Source: Flavobacterium plurextorum (GTDB taxonomy: Bacteria > Bacteroidota > Bacteroidia > Flavobacteriales > Flavobacteriaceae). Taken from it: a DNA stretch of 64,000 nt. Below are positions 1-8,921 of the stretch, piece after piece. The stretch is taken from contig NZ_MUHD01000028.1 in NCBI RefSeq assembly GCF_002217395.1, positions 29,855-93,854 on the forward strand, in the 5' to 3' direction. The notes under the pieces are model-generated. The model saw only the letters and a program-made list of their open reading frames with translations. It was not told where the DNA came from and did not search any database. The position numbers were made by a program, and so were the translations under genes. Position 1 is the stretch's first letter; each line of letters begins with the position of its first letter.

Positions 1-417
1 TGTTCCATTTTTAACGACTTTACCGTCTGTAATGTTTACAGTAATGTCATATGTTTCAACAACGTCTTTTGTATCAGGATCGTCGTCTACAACGCTACTT
101 ACTAATTTATTTCCTGCAAATGTCGATGCGCCAAGATTTACAGGTGTTTTGCACTTAAACAACCAAATAGTACCGTGATCATCAATCCACATATCTTTTC
201 CATCATTTGCTGATGTATTGTAAGTAGAAATACGTTTATAACCAATTACTACTTTGCCATTAAGTGATGTTTGGACAAACCAATCCCCGGCAAGAGCCTG
301 TGTCGATGTTCCTCCAGCATCGGTGTTTCCAACTTCGTCACAAGCTGAAAATGACGTAAGTACTAGCATTGCAGCAAGTATACGTGTTATATTTTGTTTT
401 AATTTTTTCATTTTCAT
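1..417 (-). CDS. Lipid-binding-type lipoprotein, 3' end beyond the left edge
   Basis: Reading leftward from an ATG at 417 (a second in-frame ATG lies at 411) the frame stays open to base 1, giving 139 residues without a stop. It begins with a basic N-terminus and hydrophobic stretch ending in the lipobox TSFSAC (Cys26), followed by acidic residues, as in surface-exposed Bacteroidetes lipoproteins. The segment LAGDWFVQTS resembles the start of the 'lipid-binding putative hydrolase' family (Lipid_bd) often found after SusC/SusD genes; that assignment is from memory of the family. It is the last visible gene of the operon, 9 bp after the preceding stop. Role in binding the imported substrate is inferred only. 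Confidence 0.7.
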   Translation of the reverse strand, partial: MKMKKLKQNITRILAAMLVLTSFSACDEVGNTDAGGTSTQALAGDWFVQTSLNGKVVIGYKRISTYNTSANDGKDMWIDDHGTIWLFKCKTPVNLGASTFAGNKLVSSVVDDDPDTKDVVETYDITVNITDGKVVKNGT

Positions 418-426
418 TTTATTAAA

Positions 427-1053
427 TTATCTTTTAAATATTCTTTCCGCAGTACCAAATACAGCTGAAGCATAAATTACCCATCTCCAGTTGTCTTTGT
501 CGGTAATGGTTCCAATGTTACTTTCGGCTGAAATTCCAGATACAGAAGCGTTAGGGTTGTATGGCGCATATACTTGTTTGTCATCTATGTTATAGAATAC
601 CATAGTTAACATGTCATCGGCCACATTGTAACCTGTTGCATTGTCACAGGTATATTTTCTTCCTCCTAAGCTTTTTACGACGTTAGGGTTGCCATTTCTA
701 AGAAAAGTACCAGTTAGGTCTATTGTGCTTGGTTTGTTACTTAAAACAACAACTGTACGTGTTACTGTGGCTGGAAATCCGTCACTATTCACTGCAGAGT
801 AGTTAACTTTGTACATGCTAGGTTTACTAGTGTCTACGGTTCCAGCAGTTTTAACTTCAAGTTGCTGTCCTCCAGCTTCGGCTTTGGCACCTAATTCTGT
901 ATAGGTTTCTCCTTGTGTCATGACAACAAGTGCGTCACCATTAATAGACATGTTAGCGTACTTTGTAACTTTTGAAACATTATCGCTATCTGCCTCACAA
1001 GATGTAAATAATAACCCTGAAGCTACTATTGCTAATATAAGTATTTTTTTCAT
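427..1053 (-). CDS. SusCD-associated lipoprotein with DUF5011/DUF5012-like Ig domain
   Basis: A 208-residue lipoprotein with signal peptide and lipobox LLFTSC (Cys19), followed by EADSD, an acidic stretch of the kind that directs flavobacterial lipoproteins to the cell surface. Residues ~35-105 (GETYTELGAKAEAGG through VTRTVVVL) have the pattern of the bacterial Ig-like DUF5011/DUF5012 domain. The C-terminal ~100 residues look like a separate beta-rich unit without a family I recognise. The gene follows susD by 12 bp and is surely co-transcribed, so a role as accessory surface glycan- or peptide-binding protein is likely. Substrate unknown. Confidence 0.8.
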   Translation of the reverse strand: MKKILILAIVASGLLFTSCEADSDNVSKVTKYANMSINGDALVVMTQGETYTELGAKAEAGGQQLEVKTAGTVDTSKPSMYKVNYSAVNSDGFPATVTRTVVVLSNKPSTIDLTGTFLRNGNPNVVKSLGGRKYTCDNATGYNVADDMLTMVFYNIDDKQVYAPYNPNASVSGISAESNIGTITDKDNWRWVIYASAVFGTAERIFKR

Positions 1054-1065
1054 CGTTTATTTTTT

Positions 1066-2493
1066 TTAATTAACATCCCACCATACAGGTACAGTGATCG
1101 CTTTTAAAGTAGGAGCGTTAGGGTTTCTTGATTTTACGGTATTAGGTAAAACCACTCTTCTAGGGAATTTGTTTCCAGTTACATTTTCTACAGACATAGC
1201 TAATTGACCTGCAATATATGCTGGATCAGTTTGAGCTACAGATGATTCTTTAGGGAAACCAGTTCTGTTTTGTTCTACAAATGATTCGTATCCATTACCA
1301 GGGAAGCTTGAAATCCATTTTTGTGTAATAATTGCCTCGATCTGTGCAGTTGTTCCAGTTGCAGGGAATTCATATTTACCAGCTGCAGCAGTAAAAGTAG
1401 ATCCATCAAGAGAATATTTAGTGAAGTTTGCTGCTACTCCTAAATCATATTTTGCTTTTGCTCCAGCACCAGCATAATATCTTGTAAGAGCTTCTGCCTG
1501 TAAAAAGTAGCTTTCCTCAGCGCTAATGAAATATACTGGAGTTTTCGCATTTAGGATTACTGTTGAAAGTCCTGGTGTTGTATTTTCAAAATCTCCTTGG
1601 TTATTTGGTACCCCAGCTCCGTAATACTTAGCAAGACGCGGGTCAGCTTTACCTTGAAGATAGTTGTACATAGTTTTACTAGCTTTCAAGTTTTGTGTTG
1701 TATTCAATTGTCTTCTATCTGACTCAAACAAAGGATTGCTTCTGTCAGCTGCATCTTCAAATTGAGTCATAGCGGCATCAACATCTAAAAATTGAGCTCC
1801 TGAATTAATTAAAGATTTAATTCCAGATTCGGCAAGTGCTGGGTTTACTTGAGTTAATCTCAAGTGTAATTTTAGCAGTAAAGTGTTACCATATTTTGTC
1901 CAGTTTTCCATGTTTCCTCCAAAGATGAAATCATCTTTAGATGGAACATCACCTACTGATGCACTTTGATCTTTTGATAGTGCTAACTTTAAATCTGCGA
2001 TCATTAAATCATATGCTTCTTTTCCTGTGTTGAATTTAGGTTGAAGTATTTGTGGGTTGTTTGCTTCTGCATAAGGAATGTCGTCATATAAATCTGTCAT
2101 TACTTGAGAAGCTTGTACTTCAAGAACCGTCGCGATTAAAAAGTAATTCCAGTTGCCTTCAGTTTTTGCTTTTGCTTTTACAACTCTAATGTCATTTAAA
2201 GCATCATACATTGCTGTCCAACCTTGTTGATAATCATTGGTTCCAATACTATATTGATCTACGTCTTTGTATTGATTAGAAGTATTATTTTGTGTCCAGA
2301 ATTGTGACCAAAATCCGCCTATAATTGCATAGTAAGATCCTTGAGCTCCTGCTACTCCTGCAATACCAGCAGGTAGAATGGTGCTATATGCTTGTCCCGG
2401 AGGTAATAGATCCGGATCTCTATTAATGTCAAATGTATCGTCACATGACACTAATAAGAAAAGAGCTGTTACTAATGTTGCTATTTTTTTCAT
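1066..2493 (-). CDS. SusD/RagB-family nutrient-binding lipoprotein
   Basis: A 475-residue outer-membrane lipoprotein partner of the SusC transporter next to it (16 bp gap). The signal peptide ends in the lipobox LLVSC (Cys17) followed by DDTFDIN, typical of SusD-like proteins of the SusD-like_2 type. The helical N-terminal part (residues ~45-130) and motifs such as AEALTRYYAGAGAKAKYDLGV near residue 335 fit the TPR-like helical core of the family. SusD proteins sit as lids on SusC barrels and capture oligosaccharides, peptides or other ligands. No glycoside hydrolase or peptidase is in the visible part of the operon, so the ligand cannot be deduced. Confidence 0.93.
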   Translation of the reverse strand: MKKIATLVTALFLLVSCDDTFDINRDPDLLPPGQAYSTILPAGIAGVAGAQGSYYAIIGGFWSQFWTQNNTSNQYKDVDQYSIGTNDYQQGWTAMYDALNDIRVVKAKAKTEGNWNYFLIATVLEVQASQVMTDLYDDIPYAEANNPQILQPKFNTGKEAYDLMIADLKLALSKDQSASVGDVPSKDDFIFGGNMENWTKYGNTLLLKLHLRLTQVNPALAESGIKSLINSGAQFLDVDAAMTQFEDAADRSNPLFESDRRQLNTTQNLKASKTMYNYLQGKADPRLAKYYGAGVPNNQGDFENTTPGLSTVILNAKTPVYFISAEESYFLQAEALTRYYAGAGAKAKYDLGVAANFTKYSLDGSTFTAAAGKYEFPATGTTAQIEAIITQKWISSFPGNGYESFVEQNRTGFPKESSVAQTDPAYIAGQLAMSVENVTGNKFPRRVVLPNTVKSRNPNAPTLKAITVPVWWDVN

Positions 2494-2509
2494 TTTTCTA
2501 TATTTATTA

Positions 2510-5500
2510 TTAGAATGATAATTTTAAGACTCCACCAATTGATCTTTGTGATGGGTTAGATGCAAATTCTCCAAAATCTGAAATTACACCTGTTCCGAAT
2601 GTTCCAGTTTCAGGATCTGTATATGGGTTTGATCCAGGAGTCCACATGAAAAGATTTCTTGCGTAAACTCCAAGTGTAATTTTGTTTATTCCCATATTTT
2701 TGCTTACTGAAGAAGGGAAATCATAGTTAAAATTAACTTCTCTTAATCTTATAAAAGTTTTGTCAATTACGTGAGTGGATTCAATACCAGGATTATTTGT
2801 AGTATTGTAGAAAGATGCAACTTTGTCATAAGCAATTGGTGTAGTGTTCTCTGTGTAAGTTACAGCGCCATTTGAGTCAACATGCTCGTTAACAGAATTA
2901 GGAATGATAAATGGGTTTCTATCATTAAATACAGTTTCGATACCGTTTCCTACGAAATGAGAAAGTCTCTTAGTGTAAGAATAGAATTCTCCGCCTTGTT
3001 TCCAGTCTAATGAGAAGCCTAAGTTAAAGTTTTTGTATTTAAAAGTGTTTTGTAGTCCCATAACGAAATCACGTTGTGAGTTTCCTAAACGTTGGATGTC
3101 ATCAGTTACTTCATACATTCCTGAAGCTGGATTTACAATATATTGTCCAGCCGCATTTGTTTTTGGCGCTTGAGAATAGAATGTTCCGATAGGTTGTCCT
3201 TTGGTCGCTCTGTAAGTCACTCCATATGAACTTGTTAGGTCAATATCCTTGAATCCAGGTGCTAATTCTGTAACTTCATTTAAGTTTTTAGTGAAAGTAT
3301 AGGTAATACTCCAAGAAAAGTCTTTGTTTTTGATTGGGCTTCCAGTAAGTGAAAGTTCAATACCTTTATTTATAATTTCTGCAGCATTAATGTATTTACT
3401 TACAAATCCAGTTGAAGGATCTAAAGGTAAGTTAACAATTAGGTCAGAAGTGGTTTTGTGATAAAATGCAACATCGTAGCTGATTCTGTTCTTCAAGAAA
3501 GACCCTTCGGCTCCAATTTCATATTCAACTGTAGATTCTGGTTTTAATTCTGGGTTTCCAAGTCTTCCAGATGCTTCATAATAGCTTACTCCTCCAATTG
3601 GCGATGCAATTATACCAGCGTTTGCAGCAGCAGAACCTGGGATATATGAATTTTCAGTAACGTAAGGTTGAGTGTCATTTGCAATTTTAGAAGCAGCTCC
3701 TCTTAATTTTAAGAAAGTACTTCCGTTGTCAATTACTATAGCACCAAGAGATAAAGCTGGGTAGAAGTAAGCATTATTGCCAATTGGCAATGTAGAAGTT
3801 ACATCTTCTCTACCTGTAATAGTTGCAAAATATCTGTTTTTGTACGCAAATTCAGCAGAAGCATAAACAGCGGCATTTTTTCTTACAGAGTTATTCTGTG
3901 TGATTACTGGTCTTTGGGCAGAATTTGAAAGTTCGTAGAAGTTTTTAATACCTAACTGTGTAATTGTATTAGTTAACTCATCAGATTCTCTTTTGTTGTA
4001 ATTTAGACCTCCTAAAAGATTTAATGTCCAATCCTCACTTAAGTTTGTGTTATAGTTAAGGTTAAAGAAGGTGTCGAATTCGCTGAACTCTGATCTTCCT
4101 TCTGTAACTCCACCAACTACTCTGTTTGCTGCTGCAATAGCTTGTGGAGTGCCTGGGGCATAATCTACAACAGCTCCGTAACTTTTTAATCTCTCAGATC
4201 TTAAGTTACCTCCGACTTGCCATGATGCAGTAAGTTTGTCAGTAATTTTGTAGCTTAAGTTTACATTTCCAAAAATGTTATTACCATAAATTTTAGTACT
4301 GTTTTCATTTATTGAAAAATAAGGATTTGCAGCATAAGGAGTGAAATAGTAATCAGGTGTGTTGAAAACGTTATTCTTGTAATCATGTAAGTCTACAATG
4401 CTGACATCTCTAGGTATTTGAAGTAAATCCTGTTGTAAAGTGGATCCTTGTCCAGCATCATCACCTTGTCCAGTATTTACAACTGCTTGATTTTTGTAAA
4501 CATAGTTTATAGATGTTCTTAAAGTGAATTTGTTCGATTTTAATCCACCATTAAAACCTACAGATTGTTTTTTGTACAAATCAGCATCAGAAGGAACAAC
4601 TCCATCACTGTTTACATTAGAGAAAACTAATGAGAAATCTGAAGTGTCACCACCTCCGCTTAAGTTTACAGATTGTGTAGCTAACGAACCAGTGTTGTAA
4701 AAATCTCTTACGTTATTTTTTAATCCAACATAAGGTTTGATTTGTTGAGTGTTATTGTATATAGTTCCCCAAGGTCTTACTTCGCCGTTGAATGCAGGTC
4801 CCCAAGAACCGTTTTCGTTGCTGAAAGTGTTTGGGTTTGAATAACCAGCTCCATTCCATCCTTGACCAAATTGGTTTTGTAGATGAGGAACTCTTGCTAC
4901 TTCACTGAATTCTGTTGATGCTAACATGTCAACTTTAATTCCAGTGTTTGCTTTTCCTTTTTTAGTGGTAATAAGAATTACACCACCACCAGCTCTTGAA
5001 CCGTATAAAGCAGATGCGGCTGCTCCTTTAAGTACGGTCATGCTTTCGATGTTGTTAGGATCAAGGTCACTAATACCGTTACCAGCATCATATGATCTTG
5101 TTACAGTACCAATTCCATCGTTTCCTGTACCTGTTGCTGTGTTGTTAATAGGGGATCCATCTACAATGTAAAGAGGGCCAGAGTTTCCAGTAATAGTGTT
5201 TAAACCACGAATAATCACTTTAGTTGATGCTCCAGGTTGAGATGGGGCAGTAATATCTACCCCCGCAATTTTACCAGAAAGTGTTTCAAATGGGTTAGTG
5301 TTTACTACCGCTGTTAGTTGTTCTGATTTTAAGGTTGTTGTTGCGTAACCAAGAGATTTTTTCTCTCTTTTAATACCAAAGGCAGTTACAACAACACCTT
5401 CTAGTTCTTGTGCGCCAGCATCAGCTAGTTTTACATTAACATTCGCAGAAGTCGCAGCTACTTCTTGGGTTTTCATCCCGATGTAGCTAAATACCAAAAC

Positions 5501-5707
5501 TTGGCTTGAAGAAGCTTTGATCGAAAATTTACCATCAAAGTCTGTTTGCGTTCCTGTCTTAGTTCCTTTAACTAATACACTAACACCTGGTAAAGGCATT
5601 CCTGCATTGTCAGAAACTGTTCCAGAGACAGCTCTTTCTTGCGCAAAAGAAAGTTGCGCAACTAGTACTAATAAAAGTACTAAGAATCCATTGAACTTTA
5701 GTTTCAT
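2510..5707 (-). CDS. SusC/RagA-family TonB-linked outer-membrane transporter
   Basis: A 1065-residue TonB-dependent receptor of the usual SusC size. Signal peptide (1-22, ending SFAQ); carboxypeptidase-regulatory-like domain at ~25-100 (VSGTVSDNAGMPLPGVSVLVKG); plug domain ~115-245 with the family motif GLNTITGNSGPLYIVDGSPI and SMTVLKGAAASALYGSRAGGG; then a long beta-barrel ending in Phe (GGVLKLSF). It is the first gene of a leftward operon with susD and two lipoproteins. The start ATG at 5707 is directly followed by the signal peptide. It imports a substrate using TonB energy; no regulator (ECF sigma/anti-sigma or HTCS) is adjacent in the window. Confidence 0.96.
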   Translation of the reverse strand: MKLKFNGFLVLLLVLVAQLSFAQERAVSGTVSDNAGMPLPGVSVLVKGTKTGTQTDFDGKFSIKASSSQVLVFSYIGMKTQEVAATSANVNVKLADAGAQELEGVVVTAFGIKREKKSLGYATTTLKSEQLTAVVNTNPFETLSGKIAGVDITAPSQPGASTKVIIRGLNTITGNSGPLYIVDGSPINNTATGTGNDGIGTVTRSYDAGNGISDLDPNNIESMTVLKGAAASALYGSRAGGGVILITTKKGKANTGIKVDMLASTEFSEVARVPHLQNQFGQGWNGAGYSNPNTFSNENGSWGPAFNGEVRPWGTIYNNTQQIKPYVGLKNNVRDFYNTGSLATQSVNLSGGGDTSDFSLVFSNVNSDGVVPSDADLYKKQSVGFNGGLKSNKFTLRTSINYVYKNQAVVNTGQGDDAGQGSTLQQDLLQIPRDVSIVDLHDYKNNVFNTPDYYFTPYAANPYFSINENSTKIYGNNIFGNVNLSYKITDKLTASWQVGGNLRSERLKSYGAVVDYAPGTPQAIAAANRVVGGVTEGRSEFSEFDTFFNLNYNTNLSEDWTLNLLGGLNYNKRESDELTNTITQLGIKNFYELSNSAQRPVITQNNSVRKNAAVYASAEFAYKNRYFATITGREDVTSTLPIGNNAYFYPALSLGAIVIDNGSTFLKLRGAASKIANDTQPYVTENSYIPGSAAANAGIIASPIGGVSYYEASGRLGNPELKPESTVEYEIGAEGSFLKNRISYDVAFYHKTTSDLIVNLPLDPSTGFVSKYINAAEIINKGIELSLTGSPIKNKDFSWSITYTFTKNLNEVTELAPGFKDIDLTSSYGVTYRATKGQPIGTFYSQAPKTNAAGQYIVNPASGMYEVTDDIQRLGNSQRDFVMGLQNTFKYKNFNLGFSLDWKQGGEFYSYTKRLSHFVGNGIETVFNDRNPFIIPNSVNEHVDSNGAVTYTENTTPIAYDKVASFYNTTNNPGIESTHVIDKTFIRLREVNFNYDFPSSVSKNMGINKITLGVYARNLFMWTPGSNPYTDPETGTFGTGVISDFGEFASNPSQRSIGGVLKLSF

Positions 5708-6146
5708 TTTTAAATATTTTGAATTAGTTTGACAAAAATCTTAATAATTTGTTAATCTACCTAATATAAGGCGTTTTTTTTTTAGTTAAATTATAATTTT
5801 GAACACGTAATTTGTTGTTTTGTTTGAAAAAACATGCTTAAAATTGCAAATCCGTATTTTTTTGTGTTAAAATTGAGAATAATTAAAAATATCAACAATG
5901 GGGTAAATGTTAAATTTATTCAAGCAGACTATTTAAATGTTTTTTTTATAACTTTTGTCTTAAAAAAGAGAGTATTTGGTCTGTTGTTTTCTGTTAAAAT
6001 TAGGATAATTACTGAATTGTTGTGTGTTAAGCTATTTATAATGCGGTTAAAAGTTGGGTATTTCTTGTTTAGTGTTGGGTGCTTTTGTGGGTTTGTTTTT
6101 TGAGTAATGTGAAATAAAGGTTAAGTTTTTAAAGGGCGGGTTGTTG
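5708..6146. other. Intergenic region upstream of susC, no gene seen
   Basis: About 440 bp between the start of susC and the end of the Omp85-like gene, both on the minus strand. It is very AT-rich with homopolymer runs. An 89-codon plus-strand frame at 5834-6103 is low-complexity, with no recognisable domain or promoter, and is not called. The susC promoter should lie in the right part (about 5710-5830), but I find no clean match to TAnnTTTG on the minus strand. No terminator hairpin is evident after the Omp85-like gene. Confidence 0.5.
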
Positions 6147-7844
6147 TTAGAATTTAACGTTGTAGTTTATGTTTAGCATGCTGTTGTTTAGTTTTATTTC
6201 TGTTTTGTTTGTGCTTCCGTTAGCTATTGTGATTTTTAAAAGTCCGTTTTTTGTTAATAGCCCTAGTCCAATACCGGCAGAGAATAATGTGTTGATTTTT
6301 TTTGGATTTGTTTGAGAGGTTTGGTCTTGGTATAGTCCGCTGTCGAGTATGCTGTGTATATATAAGTTTTGGCTTGTTCGGTATCTGTATTCTGTTAGGA
6401 GTAGGTTGACATTGTTGCCCTGAAGGCTGTTTTCTGCAAATCCTCGAATTGATTTTAATCCTCCAAAGCGGAATAGTTCATTTGGTATGTAGTTTTTGCT
6501 TTTTAGGTACTGGCTTTGAAGGTTTACGTAGAAGTAGTTTTTTTTATTGAGTTCAAAGTTGTAAGATAGATTTAAGTTGAGGAGTAATTGTGGAGTTGTT
6601 TTTGTTGTTGGTGAGTTAGGTGTGTTTCTTTTTCCAAAACCAATTGTGGAATAAATAGTAGCTTTTTTGTAAAAAAGATCATTACTGTTGTCGTTTTCTT
6701 TGTAATCAAAGGTTAGTGTTGTGAAGGAGTTCTTGTAATCGCTAATGATTGAATTGTTTACATTTTGAATGTTACTTGATTCTGTGGCTTGGTAGCCTAG
6801 GTAGATTTTAGAGTTGTATTTTAAAAAATAACCTAGATCAATAGATGTTTTGGTGTTTTGAAAAGTACTGTCTTGCTTGAATATGTTTAATTGAGCTTTT
6901 ATTCCAAGTGGGCTTTGGAAAATGTATGGTATTTCAATTTTTGTATTAAAGGATTGTTGTTGGTTGCCGTCGCTTTTCCAGTATAGCGAAAATTGCTCTC
7001 CTGAGTGTAATGTGTTTAACAGGGTGATGTCAAGGTATCCATTGAGTCTGATTTTTTTGCTCTCTTCATTTGAGAAACCAATGTAGCCATCAAAACTGTT
7101 GGCTTTTCTTTTTTCTATATAAGTATAAATTTTAGTAGAGTCCTTTGTGAATAGAATCTCTGGATATTTTGTTTGATTAAGAAACTCGTAGTTGTTAATA
7201 TCTGTGTAAAGTTCTTTTAGTGTTTCTTGATTGAAGGTTTTGTTTGTGTATTTTTTGTTTAGCTGTTTTAGATGTCCTTTTGGGAAATAATCTGCTTTGG
7301 TGGTATTTTGATATTTTATGATGATCGAGTTTATGGTGCGCTTTTTTTCTGATTCAAATTTTAAGTCAGAGTATATTGTTTTGTTTTTTCGTTGGATGTT
7401 TTCAAGTTTAAGTTTGTTTAATGCGTAGCCTTGTTTTTCGGCGTCAAGTGTTGCTTTGTTTAAAAAGTTTTCTATTTCATTGTATGGAATGAATATACTG
7501 TCGTTTTTTTTTGTTTCTAAATTGAAAATGGAATTGTTTGATTTTATATTTATATGTATGCTGGTGATTTGTTTTTTTAAGATTATTAAGGTGTTATAGG
7601 TGCTGTCGTTTATTTTTGTGGCTGTTGTTGTTTGGTTGTCTATGTATCCTTTTTTTGATAATTTCTGCGATGTGATTCTTATTTCGTTAAGAAGGGATTT
7701 TGTGTTTTTGTGGGTTTTTGAGTAATTTGTTGAGTCAATAGTTTGAGTTTCGAGAGGGTTTGATCCACTAATGGTTAAGTGAAGACTTTGGGCATAACAA
7801 GAAAAACTTAGGCTGAAGAAAAATATAAGGATAAATTGTTTCAA
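6147..7844 (-). CDS. Omp85/BamA-superfamily outer-membrane protein
   Basis: A 565-residue protein with signal peptide (MKQFILIFFFSLSFSCYAQ), an N-terminal POTRA-like part (~40-235) and a C-terminal 16-strand-type barrel ending in Phe (NINYNVKF). The motif RFGGLKSIRGFAENSLQGN at ~468-486 is the conserved loop-6 region (RGF) of Omp85 proteins. The start is a TTG at 7844: an in-frame TAA lies 6 nt upstream and the signal peptide begins at once. It is shorter than BamA (~800 residues), so it is an accessory Omp85/TamA/surface-antigen type protein, not the essential BamA. Isolated between the Sus operon and the ribosomal block; probably monocistronic. Confidence 0.85.
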   Translation of the reverse strand: MKQFILIFFFSLSFSCYAQSLHLTISGSNPLETQTIDSTNYSKTHKNTKSLLNEIRITSQKLSKKGYIDNQTTTATKINDSTYNTLIILKKQITSIHINIKSNNSIFNLETKKNDSIFIPYNEIENFLNKATLDAEKQGYALNKLKLENIQRKNKTIYSDLKFESEKKRTINSIIIKYQNTTKADYFPKGHLKQLNKKYTNKTFNQETLKELYTDINNYEFLNQTKYPEILFTKDSTKIYTYIEKRKANSFDGYIGFSNEESKKIRLNGYLDITLLNTLHSGEQFSLYWKSDGNQQQSFNTKIEIPYIFQSPLGIKAQLNIFKQDSTFQNTKTSIDLGYFLKYNSKIYLGYQATESSNIQNVNNSIISDYKNSFTTLTFDYKENDNSNDLFYKKATIYSTIGFGKRNTPNSPTTKTTPQLLLNLNLSYNFELNKKNYFYVNLQSQYLKSKNYIPNELFRFGGLKSIRGFAENSLQGNNVNLLLTEYRYRTSQNLYIHSILDSGLYQDQTSQTNPKKINTLFSAGIGLGLLTKNGLLKITIANGSTNKTEIKLNNSMLNINYNVKF

Positions 7845-7941
7845 GTGTTATTTTGTGTTGATTAAATGCGTTACAAATATCTATTGTTTGTTCGTAAAAA
7901 CATAGCGATAAATAATGTTGTTGAAAATTAATGGATTAACG

Positions 7942-7972
7942 TTTGTATAGTGAAAAATATTTTATACATTTG
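7942..7972 (+). promoter_or_regulatory. Promoter of the str operon (PrpsL)
   Basis: TTTG at 7942-7945, a 19-bp spacer, and TACATTTG at 7965-7972 match the Bacteroidetes primary-sigma consensus in both elements. The predicted transcript has a leader of ~50 nt before rpsL, opening with a small CCCG/CGGG hairpin (7977-7991). Confidence 0.8.
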
Positions 7973-8026
7973 CAACCCCGTAAAAAGCGGGAATTTAATA
8001 TACATAAATAATTTTTAGTATTAATT

Positions 8027-8410
8027 ATGCCAACAATTCAACAATTAGTAAGAACAGGAAGAACTCAGATAACTAAGAAGAGTAAATCGGTTGCTTTAGA
8101 TTCTTGTCCTCAAAGAAGAGGGGTTTGTACGCGTGTTTACACTACTACACCAAAAAAACCAAACTCAGCAATGCGTAAAGTTGCGCGTGTGCGTTTGACA
8201 AATGGTAATGAGGTGAATGCTTACATTCCTGGAGAAGGACACAATCTACAAGAGCACTCGATAGTATTAGTTAGAGGCGGAAGGGTAAAAGATTTACCAG
8301 GTGTTAGATATCATATCGTTCGTGGAGCGCTTGACACGTCAGGAGTTGCAGGAAGAACGCAAAGAAGATCTAAGTACGGTGCTAAACGCCCAAAAGAAGC
8401 AAAAAAGTAA
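8027..8410 (+). CDS. rpsL: 30S ribosomal protein S12
   Basis: A 127-residue S12, normal length, with the conserved [18 protein letters not shown] segment and [15 protein letters not shown]12 lies at the decoding centre of the 30S subunit. The residues whose substitution gives streptomycin resistance in other bacteria are here wild type: Lys43 and Lys88. It is the first gene of rpsL-rpsG-fusA-rpsJ, behind a consensus promoter. No clear Shine-Dalgarno precedes the ATG, usual for this phylum. Confidence 0.99.
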
Positions 8411-8434
8411 TTTAAAAACTTTTAAGAAAAAGAC

Positions 8435-8911
8435 ATGAGAAAAAGAGCGGCAAAGAAAAGACCACTTTTACCAGATCCGAGGTTTAACGACCAATTAGTA
8501 ACGCGTTTTGTGAACAACTTAATGTGGGATGGTAAGAAATCTACAGCTTTCAAAGTATTTTATGATGCAATTGACATTATTGAGTCTAAGAAACAAGATT
8601 CAGAGAAAACTTCATTAGAAATTTGGAAAGATGCTTTAACAAATGTTATGCCTCACGTAGAAGTACGTAGTCGTAGAGTTGGTGGAGCTACATTTCAAAT
8701 TCCAATGCAGATTCGTCCAGATAGAAAAATTTCTATGGCAATGAAGTGGTTAATACTTTATTCTAGAAGAAGAAATGAAAAATCTATGGCACAACGTTTA
8801 GCGTCAGAATGTTTAGCTGCTGCTAAAGAAGAAGGTGCTGCGGTTAAGAAAAGAATGGATACTCACAAAATGGCAGAGGCTAACAAAGCATTCTCTCACT
8901 TTAGATTTTAA
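8435..8911 (+). CDS. rpsG: 30S ribosomal protein S7
   Basis: A 158-residue S7, normal length, opening [19 protein letters not shown] and containing [17 protein letters not shown], the 16S-binding core. S7 nucleates assembly of the 30S head and touches the E-site tRNA. It lies 24 bp after rpsL and 10 bp before fusA in the str operon, in the canonical order. Confidence 0.99.
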   Translation: MRKRAAKKRPLLPDPRFNDQLVTRFVNNLMWDGKKSTAFKVFYDAIDIIESKKQDSEKTSLEIWKDALTNVMPHVEVRSRRVGGATFQIPMQIRPDRKISMAMKWLILYSRRRNEKSMAQRLASECLAAAKEEGAAVKKRMDTHKMAEANKAFSHFRF

Positions 8912-8921
8912 TTCGTAAGAA

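Noticed and set aside
5834..6103. 89-codon plus-strand open frame upstream of susC
   Set aside because: Low-complexity, hydrophobic by composition alone, no promoter or recognisable domain, and lies in AT-rich intergenic DNA.
7977..7991. CCCG/CGGG hairpin in the rpsL leader as a riboswitch or attenuator
   Set aside because: Only four base pairs with a 7-nt loop; too small to support a regulatory call.
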